A DNA stretch of 64,000 nucleotides. Origin: Cerrena zonata (lineage: Eukaryota; Basidiomycota; Agaricomycetes; Polyporales; Cerrenaceae). A model generated the notes under the pieces. It had not been told where the DNA came from, did no database searches, and was given only the letters and a program-made list of their open reading frames with translations. A program made the translations under genes and the position numbers. The stretch covers positions 248,001-312,000 of the forward strand of contig JASBNA010000050.1 of NCBI GenBank assembly GCA_038087015.1. The letters run 5' to 3'. Of the stretch, positions 47,433-58,439 are shown one piece after another. Positions within the stretch are counted from its first letter, which is position 1. Each line of letters begins with the position of its first letter.

Positions 47433-48422
47433 GATGTATACAGCACTAGATTTCCAGAAGACAGTAAGTAAGCTGCTGTTATTGGGGTAGGTTCGTGGTT
47501 CCTACATTGTCCTCTTCCAAACTATGAGCTCATGAGAAATCCGCGGAGGAAACTGGTCGGAGTTTGATGTCGTTACTACGGCGAACTTTGTTGCCGAATA
47601 TAGGAATGATTACCCCTTACATAACGATCAGACGAGGAATCACATTGATCAATTTGACAAAACTCCATAAGGCAGCAACTTTCAAGCAACAACGGTGGCA
47701 AATTACTCCTAATAGATAGCTCTTCAAAATCATCACAAAAAATTTTCTGTATATTATTTCCTAGTAAATTCCTACCGTGGAACGTAAGTATTATTATTAA
47801 GCGAGGTTATAACAAACGGAGAGCATCCACTCAAGACCCCCTCTCTTGCAGTAGGGTAATAGGGCACATGGTAACTTGAGCTGTATTTTTTGAATGTGCC
47901 AAAGTATAGTTCGGGTTTTACAGGAGTTGTGTAGTACGGTGTGTATCGCTGCAACATGTTTGGCTTCCTAATTGGGATGATCGGGATATTCCGGTAGACA
48001 GACCGAGATCCTGACGTCAATTTCCGCGCTTTCCTCATATCCGCCGAGTCTATTGGTTCCTCACACAATTGAAAGGTCAGAACAACGAATATCACAGAGA
48101 TGCGTGAATGGTATAGAATGAAGTGTTATTGTCTACGTGGCTCTCAATTTTCCCAGATTGCCTAGAAAGATCAAGTCACCATCCCAGATGTGGGCGTGAA
48201 ACTGGGCGTACACCAGACCGCAACGGCTGGAACTCGGTCGAGGCATCCAGTTCAAGATAGTCACGCGAGGTGGATATGGCTCTCTTCTGGTGTCACTCCG
48301 CATTGACCCCTATATATAACGTCACTCCAACCATTTCTTCTTCCCGCAGTACCACCACCACTCACCGTGAACACTAAACCTCTTTCTGTCTCCCCCTAAA
48401 CTACTGCTCAATTCGTACCATT
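47433..48422. other. Divergent intergenic region, OCRL-type and HABP4-type genes
   Basis: Almost 1 kb with no supported gene. A TATATATAA-like element near 48309-48317 lies about 110 bases before the ATG at 48423. Confidence 0.4.
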
Positions 48423-49042
48423 ATGACCCGTACTGAGCGTGCTTCCTACCCACGAGCGATCAACAGGGACCGCTCAGAGTCCAAGAATGCTATGGACAAA
48501 TCTCTTCCTAAACATGGAGCTGGTCCTCACAACTGGGGCTCGTACGAGGATGAACTTGACCTCGAAACTTCTGCTGACTACGACGAAGAGGAAGAAGTCG
48601 TGAAGGAAAGTGGTATGTACTGCCTTCACTCCTAGTTATTGGGCTCGTCATGATGCTCACTCTCATTCTAACTCTATAGCGAAAAGCACCGAGAAGTCTA
48701 TACCTGTTGTGGGTGAACGTCGCGCAAGCGTGGCTTCCATGACTGAGCAGGACAGAGAAGCTGCACGTAAAGCCCGACTTCATGCACTTGAAAGAGGCGG
48801 TCAGTATCCATCAACAATGGTGTTACCATCTGTTCTGACATATGTGACTGTGAACCAGACATTGACCTTGGTACCATTGCTCGTACTTCGGTCGCTGTCT
48901 CCACCTCTCCACCCACTGATATACCCATTACCTCTGACGCCAACGTGAGTATGGTTTGATAACATCTCTATTGAATGTCCAGTAACCGATATCGATGCGT
49001 CACCAGACTTCGACCCTGAAGCTCAACGGTGACAAGCATTAA
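48423..49042 (+). CDS. Short HABP4/SERBP1 (Stm1-like) domain protein
   Basis: Four exons (introns near 48613-48679, 48801-48859 and 48945-49006) give about 143 residues. The first exon carries the hyaluronan/mRNA-binding family signature: MTRTERASYPRAINRDRSES, then KHGAGPHNWGSYEDELDLE. In this family (SERBP1, Stm1) the motif clamps ribosomes, notably idle 80S particles. The rest is acidic (DYDEEEEVVKES) and then DREAARKARLHALERG, with a Ser/Thr-rich end. It is much shorter than Stm1 and lacks its N-terminal half, so it may be a separate basidiomycete type. Ribosome binding is inference. Confidence 0.75.
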
Positions 49043-50275
49043 ATATTGCTAATATATGAAGACACAATTGATCACAGGACCGATTCCAAGCAGTAATTTC
49101 ACAATGTGTATTATAGTCTGTAAATCTTTGTAAACATAGGCGTTTGTTCCAATATGTATTATGTACCAATCTAACAACGCCACAGTCGATCGTACTAAAT
49201 ACATGAAATCCGCGGATTCCAATCAAGAGAGTGTCATTCTAAGACAACACTTTCTGGCTTCGTTCCGCAGACTCGGTGTCTAGATGAATGGATAGATCAC
49301 ATGGATTTGGTCAACCTTGCGGTGTGACGAATGGTTGCAACTTGCCAACAGAAGATCTTCGTCCAGAACGAGGAGCTGGATTACCCGGTTGATCCATGTT
49401 GAAATATGTTGCTCATGTGAGGGACGTCACCTTCGGGAAGGTCATCGATGAGTGGCGTGGACTTCTGGCACTTGTACGCACCCTGAGTTCATACCTCAAC
49501 GATTACTCCATTTCCAGTCTGTAACACACACCTTCAGAAGTTGTCCAGATGCCGAAAACCGAGAACAACGGAAAATTGTCATCTCGTCCCTTGGGTCCCT
49601 GGATACTTTCAATGTTCTAGAAAACAAAAGGCCGTAACAGGTAGCAACGATCTCTGAACATGTCCTCCGAACCGTTAATAAATCTTTCGTCAATTGATGC
49701 GCGGACGAATTCTACACCATCACAGATCTTCTACCCAGTTTAACCGGAACTCTTTTAGGTAGGCTTGAAACCTACAAACGGATGGGAAGTCGCCAGAACC
49801 TATAAGATAGAAGGTCAAGAACTAAAAGGTACGAGAGAAAGGCGGGATTATAATCGATCATAAAGGGACAGCCCGTTATAGACCCACGACACTCGCAGCC
49901 ACGGTGAGAACTAGACATATGGTCTTGACAAACTATACTTGGTTAGAAACTGTGGGAAAATACAGCAAAGCGCGGGAAAACTATATGCACCAAGGTCCCG
50001 ACACCAAGTCTGGAACGTTTCCTAGAGATTATTCTAATCCTTCTGGATATGGGTGCAAAATTGCCACCGCTAACTGCATGGGTGAGAAGGGACTAGTCCA
50101 AGACATATACCACAAAAGCCCTAGAAGCTCGTATCGGTCATCGGATACCATGGTAATCATCTTCATTCATGCAGATTGCTACCCATAATGCGGGGTATAA
50201 TAGAGAGCTCCGAGCTCTTTAGCTATCAAGATCCCCACCCCTACATACCCACTCTAGTCTCAGCACAAGTGTACA
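49043..50275. other. Intergenic, 1.2 kb
   Basis: Open frames at 49452-49637 and 49904-50188 have no domain and no good splice partners. A pyrimidine/CA-rich leader precedes the ATG at 50276. Confidence 0.4.
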
Positions 50276-51667
50276 ATGCCTGTGGTTACTAACGGTCGTG
50301 TCGTCTACGTCGAACATCCAGTCGGATCTGAACTATACCAGCCCGAGAAGCACTCCAAATACGTCGAGGAACAAATCGATACCGACACTGTTCCCCTCAA
50401 TGGAGGTGTTCTTATCAAGGTGCTCGCGATCAGTAGCGATCCTTACATGCGTCACAGGATGCGAGACGACGATCTCCCATTGTTCTGCCCTCCGCTGATT
50501 AAAGGGGAGCTGTGAGTGTCTATGTTTATATTTATTCTTTCGATCTGATCTCCGTTTACTTTGTAGGATCGACAACTTCTCTGTTGGTAAGATCATTCGA
50601 AGCGAGAACCCCGAGTTCGCGCCTGGAGACTATGTCATTGGTTATTTCAGTACGTGGTTATCAGCATTTGATTTCATCCAAGAAGCTAAATATACCTCAT
50701 TCTTGTTTCCCTACTTTAGGCTTTGAGAACTATCATGTATATCCTTCTGGCGTAACAAATGCGTTCAAGCATTGCATCAAAGTTCCCAAGATTCCAGGGC
50801 TGCCCTTGTCTGCATTCGTTGGAGTCTTGGGCTTGGCTGGGAGAACGGCATACACGGGTTGGCAATTGTATGGACAGGAGAAAGCAAAGACGGTAGGTTG
50901 TCTATGAATTTGACATTTCTGCTCTCTAATTTACGTATTATTACTATTTAGAGCAAGACTCTTTTCATCTCTGGTGGCGCAGGAGCTGTTGGCACGTACG
51001 TTCCTCAATACGTCCTCATCCTCCAATTTCATTAGTTAACGTCGACCCTTCTAGATGTCTTATTGAGCTTGTGAAAACCCTTCACCCCGATCTCAAGATT
51101 ATCGCATCCGCAGGAACACAACAAAAGATCGACCTCCTCAAGTCCCTCGGTGTTGATGTCGCTTTCAATTACAAAGAAGATGATGCTGTCAAGGTCCTCG
51201 CTGAGAATGGACCTATCGATATTTACTGGGATAACACCTCTGGCTATCAAACCGATGCCGCACTACAGAATATAAACATGCACGGTGTCATTATCGCTTG
51301 CGGAGCCATCGCGGGTCTCAACGACGAAGAGAAGGGTGTCGTCCGCGTAAGTGCTCTTCTAAACCCTGTATAATCGCCGACCACTAATGCATCCTGACAC
51401 GCACACATATATATAGCACTTTGAGAAGATCTTTGAACGTTCCGTACACGTCTATGGCTTCCTCTTCCGTACTGGAGAGGACTCTGAGAAAGCATTCCAC
51501 GCATTCGACAAAGAGGTCATTCCTCTCATTGTCCAAGGAAAGATCCAAAATCGCGAACATAGGTTCATTGGACTCCAGAATGCCGGGAAAGCGTTGCAGT
51601 CTGTTCATACAGGAGAAAACTTTGGCAAGGCCGTGATTATTGTAGACCCAGAAGGTGGAGAAGCGTA
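50276..51667 (+). CDS. NAD(P)H-dependent MDR oxidoreductase (leukotriene B4 dehydrogenase/double-bond reductase type)
   Basis: A zinc-independent medium-chain reductase that acts on alpha,beta-unsaturated carbonyls. The N-terminal GroES-like part is GGVLIKVLAISSDPYMRHRM and VGKIIRSENPEFAPGDYVIG. The cofactor fold is ISGGAGAVGT then CLIELVKTLHP, a Rossmann GxGxxG-type turn, followed by LLKSLGVDVAFNYKEDD and IDIYWDNTSGYQTDAAL. The end (GKIQNREHRFIGLQNAGKAL, then GKAVIIVDPEGGEA) is typical. No structural zinc cysteines are present. Introns lie near 50511-50565, 50650-50720, 50892-50951, 50995-51055 and 51348-51417. The exact substrate is unknown. Confidence 0.9.
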
Positions 51668-51743
51668 AACTCGAAGTTTGCTGTATGTAATATTGAATTT
51701 GTCGCGCTATTTCAATGCCAATGCTATCAAATCGTACTGTTGA

Positions 51744-52576
51744 ATGTTTGTATGTTCGACTGAGCCCGGAAGCAAATGCTAGGCGCTTACACGACGTGTT
51801 TGAGGCGTTTGTTTGTCATTTGCTCCCTGTCTCTGACCACCACTACCTCTTGAGCCCTTTCTAACTGACATGGTCTGTATCCATTATACTTGGTAGAAAC
51901 GGATAGTGCTAACGCATCAAATGGATATTTACCGCTCTTCATCTCCCTGGATCTCTGTTCTGCAACTGCAACCTGTCCACTCTCTCCATATGGATCACAT
52001 AGGCCTCCCTGCATTTCTGCCAGGATTGTAACAATCTCCTATACCCTAAAGCCGACCCTCAGCGTCGTGTCATGGTCTACGCTTGCCGAATCTGCCAATA
52101 TGACGAGATTGGAGAGAACAAGTGTGTGTACCGTAATGATTTGCTAACGGTTACCAAGTACGTATTCGTATTTTCCCTTGGAGTCAGATACTCCCGCTCG
52201 CACTTTCATATTCTCACATTTGTGGTCTATAGAGAACAAGTTGGTGTCACCACTGACTTGGGTGCCGATCCTACATTGGTAGGCTCATTTCGCCCACCAT
52301 CATTGCTGTTCTGTGTTCATGTTATATAGGCCCATGCGAACCAAATATGCCCTCAATGTGGACATGACGAGTACGTATTGATTATCCCAGTTTGCTGCAT
52401 CGGTAGATCTGCAATGCCACAACTCACGGAACTAACCACTGTACAGCGCGGTCTATTTCCAAGATCAATCGAAACGAAGAGAGACTCGTATGATCTTGTT
52501 CTTCGTATGCACGAAATGCAATACTAGCTATCTGGACCCCACGCTGCCGACGGACAACCGACCGGATATAGAGTGA
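51744..52576 (+). CDS. RPB9: RNA polymerase II subunit RPB9
   Basis: Two zinc ribbons are clear: FCQDCNNLLYPKADP with YACRICQYDE, and ICPQCGHDD with FFVCTKCNTSYLD. DLGADPTLAHAN is the conserved linker and AVYFQDQSKRRETRMILFFV the elongation/TFIIS-like ribbon. It ends at TGA 52574-52576 (about 119 residues, normal). From 52003 the frame is secure. The start is uncertain because TAG 52000-52002 precedes it: the best model is a 6-nt first exon, Met-Phe at 51744-51749, with a GTATGT donor and an intron to the CACATAG acceptor at 52002, giving MFASLHFCQDC. Other first exons are possible. Confidence 0.88.
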
Positions 52577-52955
52577 TCACTTTTCGAATGGGAGACGTCC
52601 TGACTCCATTTGTTACATTGCCAGGAACTTGGCAGGGGCCCTGTTCTTTGTCGAGATAACTCGATTATATTGTACTCTACCATAGACACGTAATGCATTG
52701 ATTCTTCTGCATCCAAGAACATCTGTCACAATAATGCATAATAAGTCGATATGATGTAACTGGAACATGTATGGTAGCCAGGCAGCGCAAACCCTAGTTG
52801 AGGGTTAGGAGAGAGCGCTAGAATGCGTGAGAGGTGCTATGCAGCTAGAATTCGGCAATGGCCGGGTGGCTTTTCGGCGCTTGGTGAGGGCGAGGAGTGG
52901 ATAGAGTACGGCAAACAGTCCGTACGGTAAGAATCTCCCTCGTCCCCACCTCAAG
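52577..52955. other. Intergenic, RPL27 promoter region
   Basis: 379 bases holding RPB9 3' sequence and the RPL27 promoter with telobox-like motifs. Confidence 0.45.
52789..52809. promoter_or_regulatory. Paired telobox-like elements upstream of RPL27
   Basis: AAACCCTAG (52789-52797) is followed by AGGGTTAGG (52801-52809): two telomere-repeat-like motifs in inverted orientation about 150 bases before the RPL27 ATG. In several fungi and in plants such boxes in ribosomal protein promoters bind TTAGGG-binding factors (Tbf1 type). Function here is inferred. Confidence 0.5.
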
Positions 52956-53537
52956 ATGCCCAAAGTATACAAGCCCGGAAAGGTATGCGCGAAATACGGA
53001 CAAAACAGTGCCAGAAGGCTGAACCTATGCTAGGTCGCTATCGTGCTCTCAGGCCGTCAGGCCGGCAGCAAAGTTGTCGTAATCAAACAACATGACGAGG
53101 GTACCAAGGAGCGACCCTACCCCCATGCCATCGTCGCCGGTATCGAGAGATACCCGTTGAAAGGTCACGAAGCGAATGGGTGCAAAGAAGCTTGCAAAGA
53201 GGAGTAAGGTCAAGCCTTTCATCAAGGTACGCATGTATAGTTCTCTTAGCGGGATTGTAGAACTGAAGGGATCGAAACGTTTAGGTCGTCAACTACTCGC
53301 ACCTGTTCCCCACACGTTACGCTCTCGAGTTGGAAGGCTTGAAGGGTGTTGTTTCGGCAGAGACCTTCAAGGAGCCCACACAACGTGAGGACTCGAAGAA
53401 ACAAATCAAGAAGCTCCTAGAGGAGCGATACACCTCTGGCAAGAACAAGTGGTTCTTCACCAAACTCCGCGTATGTCACCAACCTGCTAATCGTAAAACT
53501 TTCCTGGAACCTAACATCACACCTTGTACAGTTCTGA
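52956..53537 (+). CDS. RPL27: 60S ribosomal protein eL27, frame interrupted in exon 2
   Basis: Exons: MPKVYKPGK (52956-52982); [19 protein letters not shown] to GIERYPLK and [19 protein letters not shown] (53034 onwards); [20 protein letters not shown] to NKWFFTKLR; and a last exon coding only Phe before TGA 53535-53537. This is the complete eL27 sequence with a KOW motif at the N-terminus. In exon 2 the frame shifts by +1: TTG AAA GGT at 53157-53165 needs one A fewer to read on as LKVTKRMG. Without the correction translation stops at the TAA at 53205-53207. As an essential and seemingly otherwise intact gene, an extra base in the assembly is the likeliest cause. Confidence 0.88.
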
Positions 53538-54505
53538 TTTATTCGCCACATCTCTTGAGGGGACCAGGACTTCCAAAACTTTTCGCATGTACATCTGCAT
53601 CTGACATGACCTCCCGTATTTTCCATTCCTCTACATGACTCAGCGACGCACTACACCTGTCGCAGTATGCTGTAATTTGGCACCATATGAATGCAGTATG
53701 TTCACAGCCATCTACTTTTTGTGCTTTTTCGTCTCGCCTTGCACCTTGAGTTACCGTCCCGCTGGTTTTGAAACTTCCGAATTGTCCACACTCACGTTTT
53801 TCCGTGTCAAGCTGAGACATTCTGATTCCTCTGTGATTAACTTGCCGACTTCAATCTGCTCTCATTAGCGATCCCCTCCTGTTTTCCTATGTTTTCTCTG
53901 TGAATGAGCTCAGCTTCATACTCTAGTCATCCACATCTTCGTACGCTTCAACCCGAGACCAGACAATCTCGCGATTCAAGCTTCCACATATATGATACTC
54001 AGCATCGTACAATTCATATTCGGCCTTTTCTGTTCTATTCACACGGCGAACTAGTATCAGATCTGCCTGGGTCACTTTGCCTGAGATGAAGCACCCACGA
54101 CTCTCACGGATCATATGTTTGCTCATAGTAGATATAAGGACGTAAGTATTTGCCTCATTGTGTCGACGTCAGGCCCTAATACACGTCTAAAGATCGGATA
54201 CAATTGGCCTGCAGGTTTTCTAGGACTGGGCTGTGTCTCAAACTAGATGCTTAGTGGCATGCGCTCCAACGATATCGCCCGCTATACTCGTGGGTATTTG
54301 GGGGCTGAGATACTAATATAAACGTATGAGTATGGTATGACCCCTTCTTCTCACCGTTGGCGATCTCTCCCCCACGTTGAACGATGAACTTCGGTACGTG
54401 TGGGTTTCTTTGTCTATTGTGAAATATCAGACTCATGGCATGTATATAGAAATAAACACCACTTCACAAGTCTTGCTACAACACCCCGAGCACTGGAGTC
54501 AAGAT
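53538..54505. other. Intergenic, about 1 kb
   Basis: RPL27 3' region and F-box promoter. Frames on both strands lack domains. Confidence 0.4.
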
Positions 54506-55801
54506 ATGACATTGGCAACTGTGGCAGATAGTTATTTACCCCGACGGTAATTCTCCCCCTTGGATCCAAGAATAGCTGCGCTGATATAAAATCGTAGTCC
54601 AGGGCCATGGGGCCATGAGAATGCCTACCTACCTATTGAGCTCTGCGAGACCATTATCGACTGCCTTGTTGCTGAAAGCTTTGATCGCGAAATAATGAAG
54701 ACTCTTTCTGCGTGTATAAGTGTATGCCGTGCATGGCAACACCGATCGCGGTATAATCTGGCTTGTAACTTCATATGCAGGGGTGCTAAGTTGTTTCATG
54801 AACCCTTCGGGAAGCGAGATCGACCGTTTTTGCTCCGGTGAGGTGGGAAATTGATACATACGGGGTAAATCTGACAATGTTCCCATCTAGCGGTTACGTA
54901 CCACCACTTGTCCATTTTCTCATCGCTACATCTTACGTGCCTCGTTTGAGGTGTCTCGCAGTGAAGGAATTGAACATGTCTGAAGAACACCCGTCACTAC
55001 TCAAGGTTACACCGTCTACTTCTATTAAATCTCTAGAGCTGAATCACTGCAAAACTCAGAGCATGGCTCAATTGGGTCGCTTCATCATGTCCTTCCCCTC
55101 CCTTTCCGAATTAAATATCTCCTGGTCGACGTCTCTCTCCGGACTGCGAAACACACATCTACGGCGCAATACGTCTAGATGCTCTCTACAGAGATTAAAC
55201 ATTGAGCTTGTACCAAACGTCTCTGCACTACTGGGGTACCTTGTGAGGGCCAAGCCCTCTGTCACTTACCTACAAGTGCTACAACTTCAATGGGACTACA
55301 TCGAGAATGTGGAACGACGTTGTTCACTCTTCCGAGGGATCAAGGAGCTCATCTATCATTGCGGGCTGTCTCTCGAAGAACTTTATGTGTCGGTACGGGG
55401 TCATGTGTCTGGACTCATCACAGATGACCTCTTAGACTTAGACTTGAGTAGGCCAATTATCACTTTTCTCTCCTCAACTTCGCGCTGACGCCTTCTACTT
55501 TTTATCCCTAGTTCCACTTTCGCCACTCGTTAATCTCAAAGTGTTCGAATATTCGTGTTTCTCTAACCCAGGAAACATTGCTTTATATGCCCGTTGCGCC
55601 CTCACAACTCTCCCAACAAAAAATAAACTACGGAATGTTATTATTCGACAATACGATGAGTTTGGAGAAGAGGCTGGGATTATTGATGATCTGCTTGCGT
55701 CCACACGCTTCCGATCATTGCATAATCTTTATGTTCTCCACAAGCGGCAGATATACTCATTTCCTCTACTTCAAGCACGTGGAGTTCCAGTTTGTGTATG
55801 A
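54506..55801 (+). CDS. F-box/leucine-rich protein
   Basis: The best start, ATG 54506, codes MTLATVADSYLPRR, then an intron (54547-54599) and the F-box: YLPIELCETIIDCLVAESFD followed by CISVCRAWQHRSRYNL. Another intron (54838-54891) leads to a repeat-like region: RCLAVKELNMSEEHPSLLKV; SLELNHCKTQSMAQLGRFIM; LSELNISW. A third intron (about 55450-55513) joins LLDLDL to IPLSPLVNLKVFEYSC. The family acts as substrate adaptors of SCF ubiquitin ligases and is greatly expanded in agaricomycetes. The C-terminal end is uncertain: the frame stops at 55801, but further exons up to about 56090 cannot be excluded. Confidence 0.72.
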
Positions 55802-56366
55802 TATTATTCTGACCAGATACGTATCGGCCTGGACATATCGCTCTATTAAAGTGCCAACGCTAGTTTACTACCTACGATGTGAACATCTTTCGAGTTCACC
55901 AACCGCCACCGTTATCGAATCGAGCTTGATCGTTTACGAGACATGTAAGTTCGCTTCTAGATCACCTCACCCCAAGCCCAATAACAACGGAATAGACCCT
56001 AACACCTCCCTCTTTCTAGCTCAGGCTACTATCAAAATCCCCACTCAGGTAGAGTGTCGTTTGCCTGCATACAACCACCCACCCCGCTGACAGCCCTGCC
56101 CCATATTCATCGCAGAATTATCACGAATTTGATACCCACTCTTGCAGCCTATGATACATAAACCTTCTAGGAGCGTGGTCTACAACAGCCACCTAATGAG
56201 TATGACGTTTCACGATAGTAGTACATAGGTACTAGATGTATGGGCGCTATTTCAAATGTGGTTTCAACTTCTCCATCACCTAGTATTACTAGTAGTCACT
56301 CCCCTCAACTCAGGTCCCCTTTTAACATAATAATCGAGTCTGTCGATTTGTGAATAGACCATCACC
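55802..56366. other. Intergenic or 3' part of the F-box gene
   Basis: 565 bases. Part of an open frame continues to 56090 in another phase; no domain is seen. The promoter of the deaminase gene should lie near its end. Confidence 0.35.
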
Positions 56367-58439
56367 ATGGATAACTTTACGACCCCGGTCGGCGTTGCCC
56401 TATCGTTTGAAGATCTTAGAAAGGAGATATGCCTTCTTACCGTCAGCCTAAAGGACCATCTAGAGGGGAAGCCCACCTCAGTCAAGGGACGCGAAAACGA
56501 TCTGACACAGCTGTTTTCTCATATCTCCACGATGCTTGCGATCGGCACGAAGGACGATCTGTTTTCCAGCAGAGTCAATGCTGTTACAGGTCTTATTCAG
56601 AATGATCGGATTGTTTCCGCTGTCTTCACGCAAAACACCAATTCTCATGACGAATCTAAAGGCAATTTGGTTGAGGTCATTATAGGTGAGAATGGGGAGG
56701 AACTCATATCTAACTGGAAGATCGAGTAAGGAACGGTCTCAGTGCTAATCTTGAATTCACTGTCTGATATATCTACAGAGACGTTTCCTTCGACCAACAT
56801 ATGCGCGACATAGTCTCCATCCTTCGTTATCTCTTCACACTCAAAACGATTGAATTTGGCGACTTGTGGTTTAATTTCTATAATTTCCTTCTAGGGCGCA
56901 TTTACAGGAAGCTTGCCAGCCGTTTCAACAATGGCACCAAAGCGTGGTCGAAACATCCCCTTCATCTTATTCAAGACTGGTACTCCTCCTCTTACTCGCC
57001 TTCCAGGCATCCATTGAAGGCAAAGGTTATCAAGGCAACCAAGTTTATCGCCTCGATTAGAACGCGATTGTCTTCCCAGAATGTCGAGGCCGACGAGGAA
57101 GGAAACCTTCATCTCACTTCCGAGAATGCTAAATCTTAGGCTCATGTCCTCGGTACATTGGCTGATGACATGATGTGGCTTTCGAACTGCATCCCGACCA
57201 GGAGGGAGAGGCGTAACCAAGTCTCTATGCTTGTTCCCACCTCATTACAGATCAGCATGTTGAATCTGAACATCGGTACACTTTCTAGCTTTATCAGCAT
57301 GGGTGTTGTAGATGCCCTGATCTCAGACGCTCTGGATTCTTTCCTTCAATTGCGCTGCGGGCAAGTATGGAATATAGTTAGTGAGTTTTTTATTGATTGC
57401 CTACTCTTACAGAGTTAGTACACTCTCGCGTGAAAGTCAGTAGATATGCTAATTTTGTCTACGTAGGGTCTCATGATGTTACAACTTAGAATGATGATGT
57501 ACAGGAAAATGTTCAGGAACCTGACATAGAATTCAGTGTACTGGATGAAGATGACAGAGAGGCAGATGACGAAATCAGTAGGAGAGAAATACATCCAAAA
57601 TATGCTTCTTTCTGATATCTCATTCACAGATGAAACCCTGCCCGAGAAATTCGAGACTCCCCGTGAGCATGTCATCCGTTACCTCAGGACACTCACTGCT
57701 TGGCATGAAGCTTCTGGTGCCATGTTCATTCGAAAAGCTCCATGGAGACCGCTAGTCGTCTACAAATTCACAGTCCCCCACCCAAGCGTCTCAACCTCTG
57801 ATGTCGAAATCGCTTTGTTCAAAAACAGCTATTTGAACGGTATCCCAGTCGATGATCCAGATCGCTTGAATGCGGAAGCATTTCTAGCCAAGAACGAAAT
57901 CACTGTGAAGAAGGTCCAGGATGCTACCATACACGCCGAAGCCTCCTTGATGGGTCTGGGATGTGATTTACAGAAAGGTAATAACTATAATGAAGACATT
58001 AAAGAGGTTTTCAATGTATGCCACGTCCGCCCCTGTATATGTGACAGATTCTGATGTTTTATAGGCGGACCTTATACCGATCGGTGTTAGCAAGAAGTGC
58101 TGCTGGTGTTGTGCAGAACTTGACAGGATGCTCAAGGCGAAATCACCAATCAGAGGACCGAAGTATAGTCTTCCCAGTACCCATGCTACAATATTTCCAT
58201 GGGTTGCCCCTACTGGTCTCTCTGTTGACGTTCTGTCTCGCATGAGAGATCATCTGCGGGAAATTTTTGACCGTGCAGCCCGTGACCCTCACAACATCCC
58301 ATCGTCAAACAGAACTTCGCCTACAAGTGCGCCTTCGGAACTTAAGGATGATACACGAGATAAATGGACTACTAGTGAGGCAGTGGCTGAGGCAGAGGCA
58401 GCGGCAGAAGCAGCGTCACTCGTAGAAAACTACACATGA
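56367..58439 (+). CDS. OTT_1508-like deaminase family protein, with in-frame stop
   Basis: The long N-terminal helical part (MDNFTTPVGVALSFEDLRKE; FDQHMRDIVSILRYLFTLKT; KATKFIASIRTRLSS) is typical of large basidiomycete family members. The C-terminal deaminase domain has the zinc-site residues: TIHAEASLMGLGCD (HAE motif) and, after an intron at about 58014-58062, LIPIGVSKKCCWCCAEL (C-x2-C), then LPSTHATIFPWVAPTGL. This matches the fungal OTT_1508-like deaminase family, whose substrates are unknown. A TAG at 57137-57139 lies in frame between LTSENAKS and AHVLGTLADDMMWLSN, with no canonical intron to remove it. The gene may therefore be a recent pseudogene or the base may be wrong. Ends with an Ala/Glu-rich stretch. 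Confidence 0.75.

Noticed and set aside
52789..52809. Interstitial telomere remnant
   Set aside because: Only two partial units in opposite orientation; promoter teloboxes are a simpler reading.
57000..57139. Intron ending at TAG 57139 in the deaminase gene
   Set aside because: No canonical GTRNGT donor lies at a suitable distance, and the sequence on both sides reads as continuous protein.
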